Positions 30,679 through 41,700 of a DNA stretch of 64,000 bases are shown piece by piece (position 1 is the first letter of the stretch; each line of letters starts with the position of its first letter). The DNA is taken from assembly GCA_030374765.1 (NCBI GenBank), contig JARGXX010000002.1:248001-312000 (forward strand), in the 5' to 3' direction. Below the pieces are notes generated by a model that saw nothing but the letters and a program-made list of their open reading frames with translations, had not been told where the DNA came from and searched no databases. The DNA is from Agarophyton chilense. Its lineage: Eukaryota > Rhodophyta > Florideophyceae > Gracilariales > Gracilariaceae. Both the position numbers and the translations under genes were made by a program.

Positions 30679-31336
30679 TGGAACTCATAAGTGACTGTTA
30701 TCATCAGCATTGTGATATGAAACGCCATCCCGCATAGGATGCCTAGAGGCAGAATGTCTTAGTGGAACACGTGGCGTCTTGGGTCGAGTGGCTTCCCACG
30801 GCGCGCGCATAGTTGCGACCCTTCCTAGGGGAATGCCATATTGGCAACGGCGCATGTAGTGGCGATCCATGTGGAGGGCTTTACTACCCTTTGTAGCTAG
30901 ACGTCCATTAGGGACCATACCCATACAGTGGTTTGGCTAAGTGGCTGACCACTGGGTGTTATTTACGTATTATTTGGGCACTCACCCTGGCACACAGTAT
31001 ATAGTGTACCAGAGGTGAGCGCCCACTCCAAGTAAAGGAGACAACATGGGCATCATGACTATTCTGTTCCTCGCTTAGGATTCCTTAACCGGAGATCCGG
31101 ACGAGCTATAATAGATAGTCAGCCCCCAACCACTTCAAGAGCCGTCTCGTACCTACATCCCATCAACGTTTTACAGTTGCACTGTTCACCCTCGCTGGCG
31201 AGTAGTGGCCTTACACCCCACTTCCAGCCCGCTGGTGTTGTAGCTCTACCACCCCTTTTCCTTCGCCGCAAGCGACCCATCGGCAGTCCAAACGCTGTCG
31301 CAGGTTTCTGCTCTCTCCGTTAGAGCGGATACTACA
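30679..31336 (+). repeat. RE-3 LTR (family 3)
   Basis: About 658 bp from TGGAACTCATAAGTGA to GCGGATACTACA. Shared blocks with RE-5 and RE-6 copies include GGCAACGGCRCATRT, AAAGGAGACAACA and TTCCTTAACCGGAGATCCGGAC. It contains a TATA-like CAGTATATAGTG. The start is set by the TGRAACTCATAAGTGA block it shares with RE-6. Confidence 0.7.
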
Positions 31337-32336
31337 ACGACACTATACGGAAAAGAACCAAACTGGATGGGATGAGCTGGTGCAACCGCTCACCTACTAC
31401 TATAACCTTGAAGTACACCGGTCAACGCAGACCACTCCCTTTGATTTGGTTTTTTCGCGACACCCCCCAGGTATTGTAGTGCAGGGAGATCATACCACCA
31501 GCACTGCAGCTGGCGTACTGACCCCTGCCCAAGTCAAGCGAAATACCCTTGTGAGGTTGGGGATGGCTCTCAAACATGCAGAGAGCCGCCTCACTGCAGC
31601 CCAGAAGCGGTACAAGGCCGACTACGACCGTAGGGTAACCAAAAGGGTCTCTGTATCTTCGGGACAATATGTCTACATAGATAACCCACCTTCAGGTAAA
31701 AGACCACGACCGGGTGATGGCACGGACGATGAAGCTATTGATAGAGATATCAATTCGAAGCTTCTACCCAAATCAATGGGACCTTATAAGGTATTGAACG
31801 TATCAGACCACACCGTTACGGTTGACCAAGATGGAATACCGAATACGATATCAATTGACCGTATTACGGTAGCACCGGAAACGGTTCAACATCGCATGGA
31901 GGCGGAAACCTCAGCCCAAGAGCCCAGAGCGGTAGCTCTGCGCACTCGACCCTCGGAGGACCACACCCCAATTTAGGTGAACGATGAACTTCAACGGGAG
32001 GATCCGGATTACAACCCTCTAACAGGGACGGTAATTGAACCTCAAACGGTAACAGCGGCAGCTCACGACCCGGCTCCCACACACGAAGCTCCCAACTCGG
32101 AACATATGAACCATCGAGGTAGCGTTCTCCCGAAAGATCAGGACCAAACCTCACAGGAACTTCCCGTTAACCGTCTGGTGGGCCACAAGCGAACCTACAA
32201 TGGTCTGAAGTACACCATAAGGTGGTACGGCTGCGGGCCAGAAAGGGACATCCTCGAACCCCCAGCCGCAATACCCCCAAACTTCCGTATCAGGTATTGG
32301 CGCCGTCGCAAGGAGCCGATGCCTGCAGACGGCTAA
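31337..32336 (+). pseudogene. RE-3 pol C-terminal fragment (integrase tail and chromodomain-like segment)
   Basis: Begins abruptly at RHYTEKNQTGWDELVQPLTYYYN, the end of an integrase catalytic domain, and continues through TTPFDLVFSRHPPG, RYKADYDRRV and a GPYKVLNVSDHTVTV...ISIDRITVAP block (the GPY/F-like integrase tail). An in-frame TAG at 31974-31976 precedes the last part, which holds NRLVGHKRTYNGLKYTIRWYGCGPERD, a diverged chromodomain-like sequence. The core DDE residues are absent, so it cannot integrate DNA. Confidence 0.75.
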
Positions 32337-32496
32337 CCCTAGACCTTCGTGGTACCCAGGCCTAAGGCAGTGGGAGAAAAGACGTCGTTTTCGGCAGAAG
32401 TTGGACGCATATGTGTGTCAGATTACCTACAAGAGAGGACACGAAAGAACAACCAAATCTAACAGTAGAGGAGACAAGAAGAGACAACAATTTACT

Positions 32497-34962
32497 TTAA
32501 GAAGGACCTGTCGATTTAGGAGCAATGGAATCAGGAGGAGCCGTGTTAGTGACTACCCACGGAGGAGAACCAGCGGAAATGCTAGGAGCCATCGACCTAA
32601 GCGGTAGCGAAGGAGCGGTAGCCCCGCTACTGGGGAGAGCAGTCGAAACCAAAAGAGGATGAACGAAAGGAACCGCCGGAGTGGGTTGCAAAACCGTAGG
32701 GTTCAAGTTAGCACCTAGAAGGGGATCCGTCAGAGGATCAGATGGCGCAGCAGCAGAGACGCTAAACAGATTGGCAACCTGACGGGTGGCCAGTTGGTAC
32801 ATGTCCAACTGGAACTGATTCCGGAACTCCCCAAGTTGGTTTAGCGCCTTCAGGTATTGCGCATGGCGCGGCAGCAAACCTTCAAGGAGCGTTAATGCAG
32901 CAACCACGGATGTAGGCCCAGCCCTCTGAAAGTTGGTGACGCAAGCCTGGCGAATTCGAGCCAGCAAACCGACCACGGCCGGAGAATCCATCATAGGTTG
33001 AGGCGGAGGACGAGAAATACCCGCCAACAGAGGTTGAACCGGACCAGCAACCCGCGAGGAGCTCGGTTGAGTAGGAGTCACACCTGTAGGGATATGCAAC
33101 TTACGATCTTGAGGTAACGGCTCGGGCGGAAAGGGACCAGCATAATGACCAACCGGTGTCTCCATAATACCGTGATAAGGTTTGGGGCTCGCAGGAGTTC
33201 CATAAACAGGAGGCTCCCCGGAATAATATCGGCCATGGGGAGGCACACTCTCCCAAGTTGCGGGATCGAAAGCCTCCCAACCTTGATGGAAATCCCAATG
33301 GGAACTCTTGCTCTGCCCGAGATACGAGTCCAAATCCTTCACGGTATCATCGGTTCCCTGAACGATGTTCTCGTAACCAAATAAAAAAATATCCTGGACA
33401 ACCCTCGGAGGTATGAAGAAGATGCGATCTACAGGTTGAACACCATCTCGTTATAAGTCAGAGTCAAGATTGCCACAATCCCAATCGATGTCGTAACGGG
33501 CAGCCTCCAGAGCCAGGATGGAAACCAACATGGTCCACTCCGAGAGGGCAATCGACCAAATGAGGTAATACCGCTCTAGGTTCCCGTAAATCTGACTCCC
33601 AAAGTACGCCATGACCGGCGGAGTGGGCACGCTCAGCGATAATGGAACCTCATAGGACTTCCACCACTCTGGTCGAAGCACGTACCAGTCGCTTCTACCC
33701 TTTGTAGGTTGTGAAAAGTACTTGACGTTATGAAACATATGCATAACGCGAGTGTAAGAGTTGCGAGTGCGAACGCGACTCTCGGTCGCTGCATCCTCGC
33801 CCCACCTACTACGGTCAGCCCAATTGATAGTGGTGAAAGGCCGATTCAGGGAAACCAAGTCAGGTGAAACTGGGAGGTAAGTTTCCGGAATAGACGGGTA
33901 CTGGCACACTTGCACCACCAATCGACGGTAATATTCCAGCTCCTGTTCGATGCTCACATACAGCAAGTCACTCGGATACATCGGCGGGATGAAATACCTC
34001 AAAGGTGTATGACCCTGCCCACCCTGGTAACATTCCATTCGACCCTGACGAGGTTGAGACTCTTGGTCCTTTTTCTTCAAGAGCAATGGAACGGAGCGAA
34101 GGCACTCGCAGTCCCAACGGGACAAACCCAACTACGTATCCAATTGTGGTCTAGTGAAAGCTGCCGGCAATGACGAATTCCCCACCGCCACAGGCCAATC
34201 GTGCTTCAACAGGTCACTATGCGTCACCTGGTCGAAGGTAATACCAAAAGGTCCATACTGACAGATCGTTCGGTTCGCCGCACCAAACGCGAGATTTTGA
34301 GCCCAATTGGTTTGTTTTGTCGCAGGAAATCCACCACTGCGTTGGTATGGGTCAGCCGGAGTCCCAGGAGAGAACTGTGTCGCAGGGACAGGCACGCTGA
34401 CAAAACCAATGTTGGTAGGCGTTCGAGAAGTCGAGCGAGTCACCCTCTTGGTAATATCACTGCGTCCACGGCCACGCGATGTGCAGCTACCTGACATGTT
34501 TGGGAAGGCCGTAGCTCGACCCGACGAACGAGGTAATGACTCGACCTCCACCGGCGCGGTGAAAACCAGCGAGTATTCATCCTTCTGAAGTGGCGCCTCC
34601 TCGGTCCGTTCTGAGGAGACGGTCAACGTATCCAACTTTTCTGGTAGTACCGACATCGACCTTTCAGGTGCAACAGTTGCCAGCGTACGATCGCGAGCGG
34701 TTCCAGACCTTTGAGGTATCGTGGAGCGGGACCAATCCGACCTTAAAGGCATAACTGCAGGGGTATCAATCCCCTCGGAATCGCCGACTTCTTTAACCTC
34801 AATGGTAACTGGCATCTCACGTCTCTCGAGCGCTGGTGCTGCTTGTGAGGACGACCCACCCGTTCGAGGTATCGGTGACGAATCTACGATGCGGCGCGAG
34901 GGGCATCGACGTGGCACCGAACGGATTCGAACGCGTTCGTGGAGATGGCGCGATCCTGTCAT
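32497..34962 (-). pseudogene. Antisense accessory gene of RE-3, two in-frame stops
   Basis: A single minus-strand frame of about 820 codons from ATG 34962 to 32497, broken only by TAG at 34132-34134 and TAA at 33451-33453, with no frameshift. It occupies the same tail-to-tail position after pol as in RE-1 and RE-2 (160 bp gap). The middle part, WWKSYEVPLSL...PPVMAYFGSQIYGNLERYYLIWSIALSEWTMLV, aligns with WWSNLEACRGCY...GLWSVVITEWAVRAVV of RE-1, showing a diverged homologue. The C-terminal part is Pro-rich and ends in a longer helical segment (VVAALTLLEGLLPRHAQYLKALNQL...) not seen in the other two. Function unknown. Confidence 0.7.
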
Positions 34963-35040
34963 CGCCTTGAGGGTAAACCGGAATACAAAACCGGAAAAAG
35001 GTCGCGCAATTACCGACGGGGCCGCTCAACACCAATAAGG

Positions 35041-35626
35041 TCTCACACCCGGAAGCTTCCACCACAGACCCAGGCCAACACCTCAATGGTTGTATCGACG
35101 CAGGCTCAGGCCCCACAGGCGCCACATGTCAATCCTTAAAAGGTAGACGAAACCTGAAAGGTCGAGAAGCCAGGAAACCTTCAGGGAAAGCCGGACAGCA
35201 AGATTACGGTCGCGACGCCGCCATTTAAGGGCAGCAATACCTGAAGGGTTGTCAAGCAGTGGGAATGACCAGATGGAACGGCGCGCGCAGGGACCTAGGA
35301 GGGAAATGAAGTTTGAGCAACTAGGAAATGTGCGATACCAACTTGATTAAACAGTGGGGTATGCGGAAGCAGAATCGCAAGCAAGCAGGGCCACTACCGA
35401 AAAAAGGTCCACCAGCGCGTTATTGACACTGCAACGCCCTTATGACAGTCCCTACCTGAATGTTTGTCGCTCAATTCGTGCGCCGCCGTCGTCGCTCGCC
35501 CTCCCCAACCGACACTGGCGCCGAGTTCTGAACCTCAAAGGATCGCATGCCGCGCACCGTGAGCAACCGCCGACAGACACCACTCCGATGCCCGCGCCGC
35601 TGTCGCTCGCTACACTTCTATGTTTT
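35041..35626. other. Unassigned flank between RE-3 and RE-2
   Basis: No recognisable gene; a 91-codon plus frame at 35354-35629 has no motif. The imperfect repeated word AAAGGT(A/C)GA.(A/G)A..C near 35135-35190 and several ACCTGAA(A/G)GG words (35150, 35250) are the only structure noticed. Confidence 0.35.
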
Positions 35627-36512
35627 TGAAGGACAATGCCCTTCAAGGGGGTTTCTTCGCAGGACTTAGACATTTCGCTGGCTTGAGGAATAGCTTGGGC
35701 TATGACAAGCTATACCGCTATTGCGTACTGACGGACGGTTATGACCGGAAGTTCACACTGGTGGAACACGTGTACTGCACGGATGCCGACGCTCGAGTGC
35801 GAGGCGTGCCACACATGGCCCGGATTCTACCTAATGGATAGTATTGTTTAGTAATTTTTAGTATTTATTTAGCTACGCTATCGCTATTTAGTGTCTATTT
35901 TTCGGGCGCGCGCCCACTGTCAGGGGCCGCGCGCCACACTACTTAGGAGGTTGAGCACTGCTCCCCAGTAAACACCCTCTTGGGAGACCAAAGAGGGAGT
36001 CTTGGCTCTGAACTTTTCGCCTTCGGCGCGTCTTCACCGCATACTGCGTGAGCGCCCGTCGCACGTTAGTTCATCCACCCCTCTGTCAATTAGAGTGCTA
36101 CCACTACCGTGGGTTCATATTTAATCGCCGACACTTGTCGTAGTCTCGCCTCTGTATAGGGTTTCGCCCCCGTTTTCCTCTTGTTCTCCCTTTCGGCTTT
36201 CGTGAGTGGCCGCACCACTCATCTCGCTCGTCCACCTCATACGAGTGTTTCCTCGCTTTTTTTCCGACAATCGCCGTGGTACCGCTCCGCATAGGATTGG
36301 TCACAACCCGGACTGTGCCGTGGTCCCCTAAAAAATCTAGGTATATCCCGCCGGATTGGCCTCGGTCTTACACTCGACTCCGTCGTGGCTTTCCAGAGTG
36401 GCTCTGTTTGTGTGCTCCGCTGAGACGCGTCTCCTCCGCCTGAGGCATGTCTTTCAAGAAAGGAAGATCCCGAACATCTTCGTGATGTCTCCGCTCCAAG
36501 CGTTGTCCTACA
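35627..36512 (+). repeat. RE-2 5' LTR
   Basis: 886 bp, TGAAGGACAAT to GTTGTCCTACA, highly similar to 45863-46748. The 5' tip can fold (TGAAGG / CCTTCA). It includes a TTCATATTTAATCGCC AT-rich core near 36114 that may serve as promoter, and GC-rich GGGCGCGCGCCC. Confidence 0.94.
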
Positions 36513-36515
36513 AAC

Positions 36516-36533
36516 TGGTCTCCCGACTTAGAA
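36516..36533 (+). other. RE-2 primer binding site (tRNA-Tyr-like)
   Basis: TGGTCTCCCGACTTAGAA, three nt after the 5' LTR; identical to the site in RE-1 and RE-6 although the LTRs of the three elements differ. Confidence 0.8.
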
Positions 36534-36677
36534 GTTTGAGTCGGGCACACTCAGTCAAGATTAATCGGAAAGAGGACTCACAAATTGAGGTTGATCTCAG
36601 TTGCCCTCTTTGAGGACGTTTCTTGGCCCCACTAGCCGATCGGGTTTGGATATTCACGTGTAACGGATTCTGATCTC

Positions 36678-38666
36678 ATGTCGTCCAAAGACAGTTCGAG
36701 GACGCAGAGTCAAACCGGTGCACCGGAACCATCGCAACCATCCCGTATCCCGGTCCGTTCACGGTCTCATACCGGTGGATCGACTGGCGTGCCAGGTGGA
36801 AAGATCTCGAGACCTCCTGTCTCTGATTCGACACCCCCAGCAAGTGGAGCAAGACCGGCGTCTGCCGCCGCCCAGGTACTCTCCCCTGCTAGGGATGTCA
36901 CTCTCCATCCCAGCTTTGCAGCTTTGGAAGAGCAACTCCGCTCTATGCGGGAAGCTAAAGCCATCCTTGCAGAGGAGTTCGATTCCCTTCGCAAGAAGGT
37001 AAATGACACTGCTACGCAGGGTTTTTCTGAGGACCTCTGTGTCCTCCGTGCGGATGTGAACTCGATTCTAAAGCCCCTTGGTGGACCCTCTGCCTTTGTC
37101 AGGGACGTCGCGGACAAGTTCTCGCGCGTCTGAAGCCGTCTCGAAACGTTGGAACAAACCCTTATGTCGGGGGATGATCCAGCCGAGCCGGTTGCAGTAT
37201 CCTACAAGGGAAGAAAGGAAGAGAACCGCCATGATCGAAAGAAGCGAAGGAACACGGATCCAGAACCGTCAAACTCCTCATCCTCGGAGTCCGACTCTTC
37301 CGATTCATCGGTGGAAGTAGCTCGCCGTGAGCGTTCCTCACGCTCTAAGCGGTCAACAGACACCCATGGTGTGATCCGCGCCCGCACGAAGGAAAGGAAG
37401 CACACAGGTTTGAAGGAGCTGAAACCGTCCAATTCGCTCTTTAAGAAGCTCTTATCATACCGGTACTACCGTTTGAAGGACTCCTCTTTGGATCGTACAC
37501 CCCGTGATACGGGAAGAGTGAAGGACTGCATTAAGCGAATGCAGCTCTCACTTCGCAACCAGTTGTTCTCTGGAAAAGACCCAATATTGGTGTTGGATTT
37601 CTTGGCACGCTTTGTCGCAGAAGCTGACATCCTTGCAATGAACGAGGGACAGGCCTACATTGCCTTACCGTACTTCTTACGTGGGCTTGCAGAAGACCAG
37701 TATCACTCTGTCAGAGGTTCATCACGCGCCTCCGAAGGAGGGGTCACATGCTGGCCTGAAGCAGTTCAATACCTCCTGAGGTCTTATGCTACTAATTCCG
37801 CCATTCAGCAGGCTATACTAGCCCTGCGGGACACTCGCCAACGTCCAGGCGAGTCGGAAACCGATTATTCGTCGCGCCTTGACAAGGCCTTCCACCGCTG
37901 TGGCAATGTTTACCCCGATGAAGAGCGTTGTACCATGTTTGTCGATGGTTGGGACCCGGCGATCCGGACTCTTATTGCTCGAAGTCGAGAAGATAGACCT
38001 AAAGCCACGTATTTGGAACTAGAGCAGTTCGCTCGCGCAGAAGGTGAAGCCCTGCACACACGCACTCCTGGATCCAGGGTTAGGTCCGCAAAAGCGTTGA
38101 TGTTACAACCGGTTACCCCGTCAGCTTCGATGATCGACGAACAGGCCTCTCGAAGGGATTATGATAACGTGCAGCTAGCCCATAGCGACGTTCATTCCAT
38201 CCCGACAACGGAGTTACCCTCAACCTTGGACGAATCACAATACGTGATTGAGGATGACACGCTACTCTATGCGGATAATGGTCGCGTCCGTGCGCCACGC
38301 GTCCCACACGAGAGTGGTAATGTCCGTTTTTCGCGTCCTGGTTGGAGAGATACCCGCCCTGCGGTGCAGTTCGCCGAGCCTCGACAACCAACGTCGGCTT
38401 CTGGTCTGATTTGTCATCTCTGCTACAAACCAGGCCATGCTTTTCCACAATGTGTGTTGTCTCTCCGAGAATGGGCACAACTCGTAGTCAATTACGAGGC
38501 CCTATCCCCAGAGGACAAAGCAGCTGTTCCGATTGCATCGTATATCCGTGCTCGAACGGATGTTCCACGTCACGTGTCGCTTCCCCGAGCTCGGATGGAC
38601 CCTGCACAGGAATCCCGTGTCACCGACGTGGTCGGTCACCCCACCACTTCTGCGGTATCTTCTTGA
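36678..38666 (+). pseudogene. RE-2 gag with zinc knuckle, one in-frame stop
   Basis: The nucleocapsid/capsid polyprotein of RE-2: 662 codons in one frame, broken by a TGA at 37131-37133 in DKFSRV*SRLETLEQ, where RE-1 has sense codons. It is Ser/Pro-rich at the start, has an acidic Ser stretch (SSSSESDSSDSSVE), then the conserved LFKKLLSYRYYRLKDSS...RVKDCIKRMQLSLRNQLFSG...LARFVAEAD...LRGLAEDQYHSVRGSSRASEGG capsid-like block. Near the C-terminus (about 38410-38455) is a CCHC knuckle, CHLCYKPGHAFPQC, for RNA binding. The pol frame opens 36 bp after the gag stop in the -1 phase relative to gag, without overlap, so a standard frameshift expression cannot be shown. Confidence 0.88.
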
Positions 38667-38701
38667 CCTGATGCCCAGGCGTTGCCCGCTCAACTTCCTG
38701 A

Positions 38702-41700
38702 GCAGCCGCCTCCGGCGGAGCAGGCCCAGAAAATCTAAATGTGGGAGTCTCCTCTCAAGGAGGGGCGCCCCCAGAGTCGAGGTCGACGGCGCCCGAGGCG
38801 TCCAAGCCTCGCTCCCCGGTCAAAATCCTTTCAAGGAAAGAGGCCGTCAATGACGTGAACTCGGAACAATTTAGTGTTCTGCGTCGTCCTTGGGAACGTG
38901 TTTCCCATAACCGGTTCCCGGATAGAGTTCTGGTGATGGCCAAGAGAAACTACAAGGTCTATGCTGACCTTTGCCTTTCACCCCAGTTTATGGTGCGACA
39001 CCTTACCGTCTTAGACACCGGTGCCGGTCCGAACTTTGTCGTGGAGGAAGTGTTACCGCCTGAATTGCAGTCTAGGATCCACCGCGACCACGTCCCGGAG
39101 GTCGCTGACGCAAACAACAAACCGTTGGATGCGGTGGGGTTCATAGAACTGGTACTCCGCGTTGGCGCTCGCGTGGTGAAACTCGACTTCGTCGTATGTC
39201 GGAAATTAGCCGCCCCAGTCATCTTGGGTTGCGACTTTTGCGACCGCTTCGTCGAAGCGATCTTCCCCCGCCAACGGCGTGTTGAGATGGAGGATGGATC
39301 GTCCACTCCGATCGTTCGTCGTCCGCTTAAGCGTGCCACGAAGAAGCATGTCCCGCTACCGGCAGCACAGGAACCTGGACCGGATAACCGTGAATCTAAT
39401 AAGCTCGGCGTCACAGCGTCGTTTTGCGCCCCGCCTGAGTCTCAAATGATGGTGAAAGTAACCTCCCGTCAACACGGACTCCGGGTCTTGCAACCATTGT
39501 CGTCACTGTATGACAGGCACAGCCTCGCAATTGCGAATGGAATCGTCCATGTGGAGCCAAACCAACGGTTTCACGTTCTGCTCGCTAATCTAGGCACTGT
39601 ACCCCAGTATCTGGTGAAGAACCAAGTGATAGGGTCCATCATGCCACACCCCATCGCTATGGTGCTGACAAAGCTGACCGCAGCTGACGTTCTCGGACTC
39701 GTTCACACTAAGGAGGGGGACAGCCCGGAAACCGTTTCATCACCTGTACCCGGGGTTCAACCTGTAACATCAGGAACGCAGCCCGTTTCAACGAGTGGTG
39801 ACCGCCCCGATCCAGTCCAAGAACTCGAGGACCTGGATCTCAGCCACGTCCCGGAGTCATACCGCCATCGATTGCGAGAACTTTTAAGGGACTTCACCAC
39901 TATTTGGGACGGCTCCCTTGGTGAGATTGCCACTACGGAACACCGGACTGATTTGCTACCGGACACCCGACCCGTCTCTCAGCACCCATACCGTGCCGGA
40001 CCCGCCGCACGCGCGGAGGAAAAGACACAAGTGGATAAAATGCTTCGAGCAGGAGTCATTGAACCGGCTCAGTCGCCGTGGGCTTCTCTAGTAGTACTGG
40101 CTCCAAAGCAGGATGGTTCCTGGAGGTTTTGCGTCGACTACCGTCGGTTGAATGCCGTTACCGTCAAGGACGTGTATCCAATCCCAAGAATGGACGAGTA
40201 CATTGACTCGCTGGGCACCGCCACCGTCTTACAACCCTGGACCCCAATTGGGGATACTGGCAAGTTCCGGTAAGGAAGCAAGACCAGGATAAAACCGCTT
40301 TCGCGTGTCACTCCGATCTTTACCGTTTCAAATGGATGCCTTTTGGTCTTACCAACGCCCCCGCTACTTTCCAGCGAGCCATCGACATCCTATTGGCCCA
40401 CTTCAAATGGCGTACCTGCCTGGTCTACCTGTATGACATAATCGTTTTATCAGATAATCTGGACAAACATCTCACTCATGTGAGGGATATCATGACCACG
40501 CTACGAAATGCGGGTGTCACTCTTAAGTTGAAGAAATGTGACTTCTTCACCGACAAAATGAAGTATCTCGGCCATGTTATCCGTCCAGGACTTGTTTCAA
40601 TCGAGGAGACTCGTGTTAAGTCACTCAAAGAGGCTAAAGAATCCCGAACGCAAACCGAGCTTCATTCCTTTCTGGAACTCGCGAACGTCTACCGAAGATT
40701 CATCCCGCACTTTGCAGACAAGGCTGCACCATTAAACGCGCTTTTGCGGAAAGGCCAACCACCAAAACTAGACCCCTTCACCCCCGTTCAAACGGAATCT
40801 TTCAACTCTCTTAAGGATTTTATCGTCTCCGCCCCGATCCTCTCGTTGCCCAAGCCTGGAAGGCCCTTCATCGTAGATACGGACGCCAGCGACTACCGAG
40901 TAGGTTGTGCACTGTTTCAAACTGCACCCAATGGGGAAAGACGCCCCGTAGCGTACTGGTCCCGATCGCTAAACGTCCACGAGAAAAAATACTCCGTCTC
41001 GGAGAAGGAATGCCTTGCAGTAGTGTGGGCATTACAAACGTTGCGCCCCTATCTCATGGGTAGTCATTACACCGTTTTTACGGATCACGCATCACTTCGA
41101 TGGCTACTCTCCATCTCGGAGCCTTCAGGCCGCTTGATGCGTTGGCGTCTCCGTCTAGCGGAATTTGACTTTGACGTGCAGTACCGAAAAGGATCGTGCA
41201 ACACCCAAGCCGATGCTCTCTTCCACCTAGTCACTACTGGCGAAGCACTACCCGTCAAAGACGATGAAATACCCTGCTTTGCAGTGAATGGCGACGACGC
41301 TACCATCGAGGACGAGGAACGAGACACGGACTCTTCAGATTCCGGTTCCAAATTGGACGACTTTCTTCTCTCGAAAGATTCCGAGAAACCCTTACCAGGG
41401 AACTTCGTGCCTATTACTCCAGAGGAGATGATACGAGAGCAATTCGCTGACCCGTTCTGCGCGAAGGTCCGCGCTCAACTCAATGGAGGAGGTACTCTCC
41501 CCTTTCAGGTGAATGACGCCGGATACCTTGCCCGGACCGTCGGATCGCACCCACAAATCGTGGTACCACAGAACCTCCAGTCGAGAGTCTTGCGGATGTC
41601 GCACTACTCCAAACTAAGTGGCCACGTCGGGGGACGGAAACTTTACCTCACCCTACGCCGTAACTTCTACTGGCCTGCCATGGCAGTGGACTGCTACACA

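Larger units (their letters stand above)
30679..35040 (+). mobile_element. RE-3: deletion derivative of a Gypsy-type element
   Basis: A plus-oriented element that goes directly from its 5' LTR (30679-31336) into the C-terminal part of integrase (31337 on), lacking PBS, gag, PR, RT, RNase H and the integrase core. A chromodomain-like tail and then a long antisense gene (32497-34962, minus) follow. No 3' LTR is recognisable to the right, so the 35040 boundary is approximate. The LTR family is shared with RE-5 and RE-6. Confidence 0.7.

Noticed and set aside
37131-37133. In-frame TGA in RE-2 gag as a possible recoding site
   Set aside because: RE-1 has sense codons at the same position and no stimulatory structure is evident; a simple nonsense mutation is more likely.
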